In this document: positions 25,701 to 36,869 of the stretch, piece by piece
Numbering within the stretch: the stretch's first letter is position 1
Layout of the letters: each line of letters starts with the position of its first letter
From: Dipetalonema caudispina
Lineage: Eukaryota > Nematoda > Chromadorea > Rhabditida > Onchocercidae
Assembly: GCA_013365325.1 (NCBI GenBank)
Contig: JABVXV010000473.1
Coordinates: 1 to 36,869, forward strand
Length of the DNA: 36,869 nucleotides
Reading direction: 5' to 3'
The notes under the pieces: model-generated
Database searches by the model: none
What the model was told of the DNA's origin: nothing
Seen by the model: only the letters and a program-made list of their open reading frames with translations
Program-made: the position numbers and the translations under genes

Positions 25701-28700
25701 TTAGCATGCATATAAGATAAAATGAAGAAAAGTTGACGGAAAAATATTTTTGAAAATTTTCAAGGAAAAGATGAAAGAAAAGTCAAGAAGAAGTAAAAGA
25801 TAGCCAGAGAATCTCAAAGAAAATATTACATTCGCAGAATCAAATAGAAATTGTATCAGAAAAAATTTGTCATCATACCTTGTCACCCAATTTTGATTTA
25901 ATTTTCGATCTTCAATTTGAAAAGCTTCCACACGTTGTTGCACACGTTCTTCAATTATTTTAAAAAGCATTTCACGCCAGCAATGTGGACGATTTGTAAT
26001 TTTGAACTGATTATTCTCGTATAATTTATCAATTCTATAAGGATTATCTATGGAAACAAAAAAGGAAAAAAGTTTTAAATGGTAAATTGAGAAAAAAAAA
26101 AAAGAAGTTGGGAGAAAACCAATTAATTTTGGATGCTTACTTTTCATCAATTTCAATTGCCCTAAGAATCACTTCAAGTTGCTTTTTTGGTTCTGGATTT
26201 TTACCGCGCATAATATCAATGCCTCGGATACAATAATATTTTGCTTCGTTGATAAATTTGACATAAATTTGTTCAATCGATTCATAATATGGCATGAGTA
26301 GCTGCAAGAAAATACATCAATTATATTACATTAAATTTCATATTCTCATTTTGAGTATGTGAAATAGTTAAATACAATTAAATACAGAAAAAATTTTGAA
26401 ACAAAGAGAGAGAGAGAGGGAGAAAAGAGGAAGAGAGAGAAACACTCAACATCAATCATAGAGAGAGAAATTTTAAATCATTTCACTAAAGTTCATAGTA
26501 CTCTTAATTTAGGCATTATTTTAAAGATAAATGTAAATTTCATTTGTCAATAGCTAATGCAAACAAAGTTTTGATATATTATATCTCGAAGAATATGAGG
26601 GGAAAAAGGGGAAAATTTGGCAAATATCTATCTAATGAATCCTCCAAGTCCATTCATTCAAATGACCAGCTGACCTTATTGATAATATCAAATTCGTTAT
26701 GAGATTCGGCGAATGCAAGCAAATGATATCGTATACTTTCTGCTTTCAGCAACCTGAAGTATGATCACAATCGATTGATTGATTGATTCAGATTTATGTT
26801 TTATAAATTATTGCATACTTTAAAAGTATCGTAGAAATTCTGGAACAGATAGATAGATTAATCTAGTTGCCTATATGAAATCGCATAAATGAAGCAATTG
26901 ATATATTACGTTAGAAGTTAGTGATATAAGTAAAATAAATTAAATGATTTAAAAGTTAAAAATACTTGTTAATTTTTTAAGTAAATATGGCAAATTTCTA
27001 GCTATTTCAACCATATTCACTATTATCAGTATTTATTTACATTTATTATTTCGGTATATTTTAAAATGAAAATTTAAACAACGTGAAGTTTTTGCATCCT
27101 TCTTTTTCAATTTCATAAACAAACTTCTCAATAGCAGCAATAAGATTGCCATTGATAATATGGTTATTGGCTTGTTCGAAAATATCTTCCGTTTCCAAAA
27201 ATTTCCCCAAAATTTTACGAAATTCATCTTCACGTAGCAAAGTTTCTCGAAAATATTTCCTCATAGCCAATATCTCCTCATAATAAGCCGTATCATGGTC
27301 AATTCTAAAAATGAATTATCTAAATTTCATTGAAAAATCTTTTTTTTTTCTTGCACTTAAATTTTCTGCTTTCGGATTAATTGATGAATTTTTTTTATTT
27401 CATAATATTTTAACAACATGGTAACTTTTACAAATAAAAATTTTGTTAGAAAAATAAACTTCTCATTAAGATAAATAAATTTTGAAGAAGTCATTTGACG
27501 TTAGATTTATTTTTGGACTTAATTATATAAAATAATCACCTCAAGTCTTTTATATCACTACTACTATCACCAGTATCCATCAAACTCAGCAAAAGTTGTT
27601 TAACAAATGGTTTGTATATACCAATTTGTACCTGTAAAATTAGTACGTCATAATTAAAATTTAAAAATGCTAAAAGTTTAAAATTTAGAATATGTAATAT
27701 ATGAATAATTAAGATTGTAGTTTACCGGATTAGCGAGCATACTCTTACAAAGGCTTTTCCAGTTTCGTGGTCGATTCAGGAAACCTTTTAGACCTTTTTT
27801 CTTGCACATTTCGTTATCGGCATCTAATCTGCAAATAAATGAGGAATATATATAAGAAATTTTCATTACATTTCAAAAAATTTTTCCAGGATTTTTATTG
27901 AACTTCAAAAATTTCTTATTATTTTCAGAAATCCTCAGGAATTTTATTGAAGCATGAAAAGCTTCCTTTCTAAATTTTGAATTAACTCTAGATTTAATCA
28001 TAATTTCAAATAGTCATTTTGAACGAATCAAAAAACACATGTGGCTAAAATGTTATCGATTTTACTAAGAATTTTAAAAGTTACATCACTTAAATTTCTT
28101 CAAAATTTTATCGATCCAACTATAATATTGCTTTCATCTTACTATAAATATTTTCTTTTTTACTCATCATTTGCTAAATTTTCAATCAAATACTTGAAGT
28201 TATCAAACGTTTCATTTTTTCAAGAAAAGAAAAAAATAACAGAGTTTCCCGAAATTTAAAGTTTTTCGTTAGAAATTTTGCCCATAATTCTGAAAAATTT
28301 AGAACATTCATTTCCTCTTTTCAATCGTTCGTTTTACAAAAACTTAATAAATTCTTTCTTTTCAATATTTCTGAAGCTTTTTAAAAATCATTCCTTTCTT
28401 TCATCCTAATTTTCAAATACAAATTTTAATTTGTTCAAAAGGGACTATTGTGTTAAAATTTTCGTCTTCTTTTCATTTTTTTCAGTCGAATGTAATTTCA
28501 AATTTCTTGAAATGAAAGAAAAAATGATTTCAACTCTCAGAAAATAGCATTGAATCAATCAATAATGATCGACTTACTTTGTATCATATTCGATAATTTT
28601 TATGATTTGTTGTATTGCATCATCATCGATACAATCACCATCATTATCACAACTATTGTTGCTACCGATAGTACCGGCAAGTGTCAGACGAATTACATCG

Positions 28701-30603
28701 AAAATTTGTACAGCCATCAATTCAACATCATTAAAGTGTCCAATGATAAACTGCAAAATTTTTTTTTTTTTGGTAAATAATTTCCAGCTTTGTGAAATAT
28801 TTCGCAAATTTTAGAGAAGCCAGGGTAGTTTAGCAAATTTTACCGAATTTGCAAAGTGCGAACAGCACATTTTGCATAATATTAAGGCATAATTATTTTT
28901 TACGAAGGGAAACTTGAACATTTGGAATATATTAAGTAGATTCAAATTTTATATGAATTATTTCAAAATATTAAATATTTAAATTACATGATTAAATGCA
29001 TAAAGAAGTACATAAAGGATTCACATTTAATTTGAAAGAAATCCATTTTTCAAAATAAAATTTACTTCTTGCTCATCACTTTCGTTAACAGTGAGTTCCA
29101 GTAAATCATTGCGACATTTTTCATATTTGATGAAACTAAAATAAAATGATAATTAGAACTTTTTGAAATGAAATGATTAATTGAGATAAATAAAGAAAAG
29201 GAAACAGCTAGAAATAATCGAAGGGTATAACTAGGTGATAAGTGTTAAAATCAAATTTAATTTTAATTATGCAGAAAATAAATCTTAACTTCAGTTTAGT
29301 TTCCATAAAACACCAATGTTATGCTAATAAATTTTCGAGCATATATTTAAATCATTTTCACTTTCGTATGCCATCATTTAAATGGTTTCCTTTTTTTTTT
29401 TAGTTACTATTTATTTTAAAATTAAATTATGTTTCATCAATATTTCAATTATTCATAAGTAGAAAATTTTAGAAGCAACTAAATGTTTAAAATCTGAATA
29501 TTTTCATTTTTTTTTCCTTTTCTTTTCTCAAACATAAAATGCAAGTAATTCTGTGCAATAGAAATTAAAAATATTCTCATATGATATATTTTAGTTAATC
29601 GATAATTTGATAAAGTGAAAAAAATTGAGGAATAAAAATTGTGAAAAGAAACACTGGAATATTTGTTATCGAAATTTAGCATTCTATAAGCTTTACAATA
29701 AAAACATTGGGCAAAAAAAAAAAAGTAGGTAAATTTACTTTTTATAAGCTTTAAATAATTTCCGATCAAGAATGCATGATTTGACATCAGTAACAATATT
29801 TGCCGAATCTAAGAGAAGATGTAAACATAATCTTAATTTACTCTTCATCCGCATATATTCATTCAGTGATGGTAACAATTCCTTTATCGTTTCCTTATCA
29901 TTCATCATTTTTCGAATTCTAAAATATGGTACTTAAAAATTTTTTTGAAGATTTTTTAATTGAGATTTAAGAAAAACAAGTAAAATTTTTTTGAAAATTT
30001 TTTGATTAATATTTAAGAAAAACAAGTTGATAAGAATTATTATATTTCATTGCTTGATCTGAGATCTGACCGTAAAAATTGTTATAACTTAATAATTTGC
30101 ATACAATAAAAATTTTTAAAGTAAATGATTGAAAATTACTTAAACATTTTTAAATATTTCCAAAATTTGAATTGAAATTTTCTATAATTATTGTTAACAA
30201 TATGTTTCATGAAAATGCGACCTTTTGCTATTGTGAAATATTTAAATTCTTTTCTTTTTACATGCAATCAAATTCTTTAATCATTTTATGCTTCTGTTTT
30301 ACCCTGCTTTTTTCGCCTATAATATGTCATTTTGTGTTTTTTCCAGTTGCTAGCAGCTTAACTCAAAATCCGTACATTATGAACTTTTACCTGTCACATA
30401 TCTGGTTGAACAAAAATTGCTAACAGAAAAAAATAACGAATGTATAATAGATTATATAACTAATTAAAAAAGAAAAAAAAACCAAAAATTTTTGATGACC
30501 TCATTTCCATTACTTCCATTTCATTCATTTGAGGTTCATCGCTGAACGATTGATCAAGAATCAAAGTTTCTCCCATCGTTATGGTTGATTTTAATGTTGT
30601 CAT
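19919..30603 (-). CDS. exocyst complex component Sec6/EXOC3, with duplicated N-terminal segment
   Basis: Exocyst subunit that helps tether secretory vesicles to the plasma membrane. Minus-strand exons: 30603-30500, 29918-29739, 29135-29066, 28750-28578, 27828-27726, 27631-27540, 27304-27083, 26753-26675, 26301-26141, 26034-25879, 25494-25362, 25142-25069, 24727-24623, 24516-24456, 23904-23803, 23581-23485, 23077-23007, 22937-22700, 22267-22035, 21904-21879 (tentative), 21707-21636, 21523-21371, 21260-21140, 20735-20563, 20138-19919. All phases fit and give about 1072 residues, against about 750 for animal EXOC3. Family signatures: IEIDEKIDK with NRPHCW, NLEICRSYIVEDLYAAKHFL, DEFGYYYTHLPHILYSI, WMKDSNIIGTICETVRDYEND, and LLLEIASLLRKYPEMTQEFL near the C-terminus. 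Residues 1-240 look like an extra copy of the N-terminal part. The gene may instead start at the ATG at 27580, giving about 845 residues. Several donors are weak (GTCATC, GTTGTT, GTTACT). Family assignment is firm; exon 1 and the exons around 22.0 kb are the least certain. Confidence 0.85.
22251..22427 (-). repeat. 30-bp in-frame minisatellite with repeated splice-acceptor motifs
   Basis: Five near-identical 30-base units (22251-22280, 22281-22310, 22311-22340, 22341-22370, 22371-22400) plus a degenerate sixth. Read on the minus strand in the sec-6 frame each unit encodes about AIHGAILSLD/G. Each contains TTATCTTTAG followed by RT, resembling a 3' splice site. Candidate exon starts are 22417, 22387, 22357, 22327, 22297 and 22267, all in the same phase. 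Confidence 0.85.
22738..22790 (-). repeat. (ACT)n coding microsatellite, 18-threonine run
   Basis: On the minus strand fifteen ACT codons are followed by ACA, ACT and ACC, giving 18 consecutive threonines (about residues 711-728 of the long sec-6 model). The run sits between a basic stretch (RIRNRKR) and KQKQKR. Confidence 0.9.
27726..30603 (-). other. upstream partial Sec6-like copy (exons 1-5)
   Basis: Exons 30603-30500, 29918-29739, 29135-29066, 28750-28578 and 27828-27726 encode about 210 residues. The stretch LFKAYKNFIKYEKCRNDLLE, then FIIGHFNDVELMAVQIFDVI, IIKIIEYDTKLD and NRPRNW resembles the N-terminal part of EXOC3. It also parallels the downstream exons 27304-25879 (NLIAAIEKFVYEIE, IEIDEKID, NRPHCW). 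Intron positions match in phase: 2 before the second-last Sec6 block, 0 before FIIGHF/LLMPYY, and 2 inside the K(L/I)D codon run. If the donor at 27725 is not used, the frame reads on to a TAA at 27680-27678. In that case this would be a separate truncated paralog. Confidence 0.7.
29938..30029. repeat. 46-bp imperfect tandem duplication
   Basis: Two adjacent AT-rich copies with a period of about 46 bases share the motif ATTTAAGAAAAACAAG. They lie in the first sec-6 intron. Confidence 0.75.
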
Positions 30604-30624
30604 CACTTTATATTGTTTCCTTAC

Positions 30625-30636
30625 CTGAAATATTCA
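30625..30636 (-). promoter_or_regulatory. candidate spliced-leader acceptor, sec-6
   Basis: On the minus strand AATATTTCAG ends at 30625, 21 bases before the ATG at 30603. No earlier coding exon pairs with it. It is consistent with trans-splicing. Confidence 0.4.
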
Positions 30637-33600
30637 TTGACTTTACTGAAACGATCAATGTACTCCTTACTACTGTAGATTACATTGCTGTGGAAGTTTA
30701 CTGTAGTAGAAGAAAATACGGTCAATGGGATGTTTCAACGGTTAAAGTCAAAATTTTCAGGACAAAGAAAATTATTCCCACTCTTAGCAAATCTGATTAG
30801 TGTAGATGATTTTAGTGCATGGAAATTTTTGAAAGACATGAAATGGTCAAGCAATAAGTATTCAAGATATTAATCAAGACAGGTGTAATATTCGATTAAT
30901 GAAGACAAACAGTTGATTGAGTACTGTTAACCTTTGAACCTTAAAACTAATTAAAATTTGCAAATTATCTCATTTAAACTTATCGTGAGTGTTTTTTTTC
31001 TCTTAATAATGATAGAATAGATATGAAATAATTTAGAAAACCAATGAAATAATTTTCACAGTGCATCAACTTTCCATCTTCTTCCAAACTCAATCGAATG
31101 AAACACGCTTAATTTTCCAAGCATACCAAATTTCAATCCTAAACTAGTTATCTACATGTCAAATCACTCAAATGTGATCACGAACATTTTCTTTTTTTCA
31201 GAAATTAAAATTAAAGTAAGAAGTAAATGTAAACTAAAAAATAATCAAAAGTAAAGTAATTGAAAAAGAGTAAATAGAAGAAAATCAAATTGGAAAATTT
31301 TTAAATTGTTAATAGAAGCAATTGAATGAAATATACGAAGAAAATGTGTCACGGTCACGAAGTTTGTTTAGACAAATAAAAAGTTGCACTATTTTTTTTT
31401 TTTTTTTTTTTTTTTAAATGTCACCAATAGATGAATGAATGAGTACCAGTTGTCGTGATAGTAATACCAATTGTAACAATTGCCCGTTAACTATAATTTG
31501 CAGCAAAGTATTACAGTGGTATATTTAAGTAATCAATTTGTGGAAAAAAAATTACCTGTAAAATTTACTTCCAGTTCATCCATTACAATTAATTAAGATT
31601 ATTTATTTGGTTATAATTAAGGTTCGATTCATTTTTTCTCACCACCTATCACAACTTAAATAGCAAAGTAACAATTTTTCGCACTTTCACATATCATTTT
31701 TTTTTAGTAATTAAGAAAAAAAGAGGATCTCTTTTGCAGTACTTCTTGAATTAAATTGAAATTTGAAATTTGACCTTTAATTTTTCAACGTTTCAATTTT
31801 TTTTCCATTTTATTTTTATGCAGTTTTCTACAAAATGACATAATTTGTCTGCATTTATTTTTGCAGCTGTTTAATTTATCTAAATTTTGAATTTGAAAAA
31901 AAAATAATTCTTTTTTGGCAATATTTTAATTTTTTACTTATTCAATGAATACGAATGAACAAAATAAATGTCAACCAATGATGCCATCAATTCATTAAAA
32001 ATAATATATATATTTTTCTTTTTCAATGGTTAAATCAAATAATCATTATGCTTAACATCAACATTACTTCATTATTCGTAATCATTGTAATGGAACGTGA
32101 TAAACAAACTTCACAAATTGAAACGATAATTAGGTAAATGATTCATATACGCAAGAAAATAATTTACCTTCATTTAGTGAAGAGAAATTAATTCTTAAAG
32201 ATACAAATTAACAATAATATTTTATTGTAAAAATTATACAGGTAAATTCTTGAAAATATGAATTATTATATCAATTTTTTTTTATTTGAATAAGGAGAGA
32301 ATAAAAAAAAAAAAAAGCTTACAATTTTCACAAATCGATTCGCAACTGCTTGTCGTATCATAACGAATGAATTTAATTTTATTCTAACAAGAAAGAGGGA
32401 AAAAGAGAGAGTGAGAAAGAAAGAGGGAGGTATTATCTATGTAATGGTTGAAACCTAAAAAAATTGGTTATACGACAACTAATTTTTGAACAATTTTTTT
32501 TTCTTTGGTGTGGGAGATGATAGAGATATCCAGCAAATCATCATGACATATAACCGAATCATAATTTAATCCTTTTTTTTTTTTAAGTTGAAGGTCAAAC
32601 TGCAAAATTTGCTATATTTGAATGCATTTTGTATGTCATAATTTTTTGAAAAAGTTAATTGATAATGAATGCAATAGAGAAAGAAAAAAAGCAATAATTA
32701 ACAGAAGGAAGAAAGAAAAAGAGAAAATTTAGGAAAAAAATTTCTAAAAAAAAAAAAAAAAAAGAAAAATACAACTCAATTCACGAAATATTCAATTCAT
32801 CCTACAAAATATACCACAGATAATGTTGGAATAGGATTGGATTAAATTACTTATGCTTATTATTTCTTCAGAAAATTAAAAATTGGAAAGAGGAAGAGGA
32901 AATTTTTTGAAAACAAATTTAATATCAAAATTATCATTTCAAATGCTAAAATTATGTCATTTTTTGATGAAAGCTTAAGCAAAAAATGAAAATCAAATTG
33001 ATGGGTGGAAAAAAAAAAACGGACAGACAACAATAAGATAACTAACTGATAAAATAATAATGAAATATGTAAATTATCTATTTGATATGATGCAAAAAGA
33101 GGTACCATTAGATAATTTTACAGTGAGTAATTGGAAAGTTATTAAGGAATAGATGATTAATACAAATAAACTATTGCTATAATGAGACAATTTATATAAT
33201 TGCGAAGAAAAAAAAGTAATAATTTGAATAATTGGATGTATAAAAAAAAAAAAAAAAAAAGAAAACAGCAAATAATTATGGTGATGAAATTTTTAATTAA
33301 TTAATTAACAATTTAGAAAACGAATTACATGAATTGATATATAGCATGAAATATTGTTTAATTCAACACAATGAGCAAAATAATGTTTCATTGATGATAT
33401 CAATGAGTTATAAATATCGAAATTTGACAACATTTCAAGCTATACACTTCAATAGCTAAGCAAACTAAATGAACTTTTTTGCACTTAGCATATGTTCATT
33501 GATTGATAAGAAAAAGGTTGAAGAGAAAATATGAATGAAAAAAAAGAGGTAAGAAAAAAGGAAGAAAGAAAGAAATGTAGAAAATAGGAAGAATGTATTA

Positions 33601-35039
33601 TTCTGAGCTTATCATTATTATTATTTCCATTTTAAATATTTGAAAAAATTTCAATGATCGACGAACAATTATTAAATAATCGAATATTTCTACAAATTAA
33701 TAATTTACTTCATTGTTGAATGCTTCCTTCATTTAATATATAATAAATTATAAAATGGAAGAAATTATACGTAGTTAAGTTACTAAAATCTAATAAAAAC
33801 TTCTTTAATCAATAATGAATAAGATTGAAGATGATAAGTATATCCTCTCATTCTCTCAAACGAATAAATAAATTGATTGATTTTAAGTGAATTTTAATAC
33901 AAACACAAATATTGTATAAGCCAAACTATTACCAAAAAAAAGAAAATTGTAGATTGAAGAATGAAAGAAAGAGGAAAAAAAAAATTAAATAAATTAACTT
34001 TGGCCATAAAAAAAAAAAAAAAAACTGCTCGGTCTGATTTATTGCATTTAGTTGCAATATTTTTGCAATTTTTATAAATCTCTGAAATATTTTAAAAAGT
34101 AGAAATAAATTTCAAAAAAGTATGCATAATTTGGTAAGTAACAATTTGTTTTTCTTTTTCCTTTTTCTTTTTTGAAGAAATAAATGCAATGAAATTGTTA
34201 AGTATGAAAAGCAGAAGTATTCTTTCATCATAAACTTTAAATTCTATGCAACGAAAAAATTTTAAGTCCTTTAGATTCCAATGTTCTTAAATTTTTTACA
34301 CTTTAGAAAGAACTTTACTTCTATGTAAATATTTATTTAGCAAGGTTTGCATCACTTAAGAATTCATATTGATGTCTCATCTATTTTTCATTCCCTTTTT
34401 TTTCTATGATCATAAATTTCATTTTAATATTTTAAAAACATTGATCATGATAGTATGCTTGCATGTGTAAAGTCTTTTGCTTCCAACTTTTCTCTCTTAC
34501 TCAAATTTTTCTTGTCTGTTTCACCTCCTCATTCCAATTCACTAAGCTAAGGCTAAATTTATTTCGATAAGACTGAACTTGATTAGGACAAAACTAATCC
34601 TTATTAATATGAAAAATCAAATTACACTCTGAAGCTTAATCTCATATTGGCTACTAATGCTGGCTACTAATTTTTTTCCGGTTTTAAACGTTGAAAACAT
34701 TTAAAGATACAGGTAATAATGTAAAATAAAATTTAAAAAGTGTCAACATTTTGAAAAATTAAATGGCATCGATTAAAGATTTATAAAAGATTTATATACA
34801 TATATATTGTATTAACTATTACTTATTTTTTGTTATTATTAGTCAAGGCATTCAATGTTTACTCTAAGTTGCGATTTAAAATATCACACTTGTGAAAGTG
34901 ATAGCAACAATCAAAAGTATAATAAATCGTCCAATAAAAAAAAAAAAAAAAAAATTTACGAAAAAAAAAAAAAAAAATTACTGTAAATATAATAAAATAA
35001 AAAAATATATATTTGACAACGTTTCTATGCAATAACTAT

Positions 35040-35200
35040 CTATTTTGACAATATCATCACTTTCTTACATACTACAAATTTCGACAATATCGTTACATCA
35101 AATACGATAATATCTTCTCCACGTCTTAATACAAACCCAATAATGTCTCTATTCACTAAAATGTCTTCAAAATATGAATCAGCATATGTTTTTCTTCGAA
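35040..35200 (-). pseudogene. possible SmB (SNRPB)-like fragment
   Basis: A minus-strand open stretch ends at a TAG codon (35042-35040). It contains DIIGFVLRRGEDIIVFDVT, resembling the end of the Sm domain of SmB/B' proteins (pattern LGxVLxRGExxVxxxV). The upstream sequence is a poly-A run and low-complexity DNA, so the Sm1 half and a proper start are missing. No proline-rich tail follows. It may be a decayed retrocopy or a chance match, since the similarity covers only about 20 residues. Confidence 0.25.
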
Positions 35201-36828
35201 TAGTTTTTTTTTTTTTTTTTTTTTTGAAAGGCAAAAAGAACAAAATGATTCACAAAAAAAAAAAGATTGAATAATGTCAAATTTTATTGATCATTTTAAA
35301 CTAAAATTTTGCTAAAAGCTTAAAAAAAAAAATAATCAAAAGAAAAGAATTTTTTTTTTTTTGCTAAATGTTTTGATTATAAAATCTTTAGAAAAGATTT
35401 GTTTAATTTATTTTTTTTTTCCCCTTAATTCTTAATGCAACAGATGAAAAAGTTAGTATATTACTGATTAATTCTAAAAAAAATAAAAAAAGGAAAAAAA
35501 AATCTTTATAATATACAAAGTTAAATGTATTAATGGAAGTAATAAATGAGGAACAAAAAAAAAAAAGTCAACATTTCTTCCAGCAAAAATTTGAATATTT
35601 TGAAAAATTCATGTTTTGATAAAAAAAAAAAAAAAAAGCAAATGATAATTGATTACAATAAATTATTATTGAGGGAAGTGATATTATTAGTAAAGCGATC
35701 ATTTTATTTTATGTAAGCTATGAAAATGAAAATACAATTGGAATGAAGAAAAAGAATGCAAAATGATAAAATGAAATAAATTTCAATAAATTGAAAAGGA
35801 AGGAAAGATTTGTTATAAAATATGAAAACATTGAAAATTGCAGGGAAATTGTCATACCAATGGGAAAAAATAGTTTACTTTGTTAACAATAACAAAAAGC
35901 AAAAAAAAAAAAAAAAAAAAAAATTTTTATATTTTGAAACAACAATCAATAAATTCATTAGTTATTCAAACTTTAAATAAAACTCTATGAATTCTCATTT
36001 TGAATTAATCAAATTATTGATTTGAAGAAGTTGAATTAAATTTGATAACATCTAAACATTATCTAATTTACCTTCTTGATATAACTTTTCCACATAAGTA
36101 CTGAATAAACTTGTTACTTCATAGCTATTAACTTAATAGCATCACCATAGAATGTATTTAATAATGCATAACGAATTAAATGCAATATATTCCATTTCCA
36201 ATTAATGTCATTCCATATCAACTATTATCTTGTACAATTTTATTCTGTAAAATGTCAACAATGTCAACACAAAAAAAATATTCAATTCGTTATTTGCTAA
36301 TTACAAAGGCTATTAGTACTGAAATTTAAATTTGACAAGACAAAGACGAAACGATAAAACAATATGAAATGAATGAAATAGTATGATCATGTTTGATGAT
36401 ATTGCAAAGATTTTGAACAAATGATATCATCGTGGAATAAATAAATGGTAAACAAACAAATAAATGAAAGAATAAATAAACAAATAAGTAAATAATGAAA
36501 TGAATTTCACACTCTAAAATCACTTATTTGTTTCAAAATGTATAAATGTGATCGTTTCATTAAATTATATTCATTGATAGGCTAATATTTGTTAATGTGA
36601 GTATATATGGTTGTTAGTTTATATATCTTACAATATGAATTCATACACAGACAAAATCCTATCAATAATGTTTTACGTCATCCGTGAAAGATAAAGCTTT
36701 TCACGTAAACGCATCATATAATATCCACTGAAAGTGACGGAGATTTACGCGGGCCGTAATTTTGTAACTTGTCAGAAGCGTCGATTAATTTCAATCTTCA
36801 CTTATCGAATTGATTCGTCGTATCAGTG

Positions 36829-36869
36829 ATGCAATTTTGGTTTATGATTTGGATACTAATTGGTAGCAT
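36829..36869 (+). CDS. possible 5' end of a secreted/membrane protein, cut by the window edge
   Basis: An ATG at 36829 opens a frame reading MQFWFMIWILIGS to the edge, hydrophobic enough for a signal peptide or membrane anchor. It is preceded by CGTATCAG ending at 36826, a possible trans-splice acceptor two bases before the ATG. The region from about 36650 is richer in G and C than the preceding 6 kb. Only 13 codons are visible, so the protein cannot be identified and may not be real. Confidence 0.3.
   Translation, partial: MQFWFMIWILIGS

Larger units (their letters stand above)
30604..36828. other. gene-poor AT-rich region
   Basis: About 6.2 kb between the sec-6 start and a possible plus-strand gene at the right edge. 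It is dominated by A and T runs and low-complexity GA/AT sequence. Apart from the weak SmB-like remnant at 35040-35200, no coding exon, RNA gene, tRNA or mobile element is supported. Promoter elements for sec-6 probably lie at its left end. Confidence 0.55.

Noticed and set aside
25701..26156. 151-codon minus-strand open frame as an independent gene
   Set aside because: It is a sec-6 exon (26034-25879) read through into both flanking introns. The flanking parts are low-complexity.
30172..30423. 83-codon plus-strand open frame inside the first sec-6 intron
   Set aside because: Phenylalanine/isoleucine-rich translation of AT-rich DNA, with no motif and no splice context.
31621..31631. GGTTCGATTC, similar to a tRNA B box
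   Set aside because: No matching A box, acceptor stem or anticodon arm can be folded around it.

Overview
The window looks like a nematode nuclear chromosome segment, most likely spirurid/filarial-like. It is AT-rich, its protein genes are split into many small exons, and most introns end in the short TTTCAG-type acceptor typical of nematodes. Several start codons lie just downstream of such an acceptor that has no evident partner donor, the pattern expected for spliced-leader trans-splicing. Long A/T runs and dinucleotide repeats are common. No transposase, integrase, reverse transcriptase, phage or bacterial gene was recognised, and the species cannot be fixed from the sequence alone.

Layout: 1-653 is non-coding, with an 84-bp tandem duplication and a GA repeat. 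654-8954 (+) is an Argonaute gene of 22 exons and about 963 residues. 10399-13590 (+) is a DEAD-box RNA helicase of the DDX49/Dbp8 family (11 exons, 510 residues). 15688-18907 (+) is the pyruvate dehydrogenase E1 beta subunit (7 exons, 357 residues). 19919-30603 (-) is the exocyst subunit Sec6/EXOC3, about 25 exons, convergent with the E1 beta gene. 30604-36828 is a roughly 6 kb AT-rich stretch with no convincing gene, except a possible SmB-like protein remnant near 35.1 kb. At 36829 a possible new plus-strand gene begins with a hydrophobic leader and runs off the window.

The genes serve unrelated basic functions: small-RNA silencing, ribosome biogenesis, mitochondrial pyruvate oxidation and vesicle tethering. 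The three plus-strand genes are 1.4 and 2.1 kb apart, which is wide for a classical nematode operon.

The most unusual locus is sec-6. Its first five exons (30603-27726) look like a second copy of the N-terminal part of Sec6, which follows again at 27631-25879 with matching intron positions and phases. Further along, one exon begins in a 30-bp tandem repeat in which every unit carries a splice-acceptor-like sequence and keeps the frame. A neighbouring exon has a run of 18 threonines. All exon models were assembled by hand from frame, splice-site phase and remembered family similarity, with no transcript evidence.
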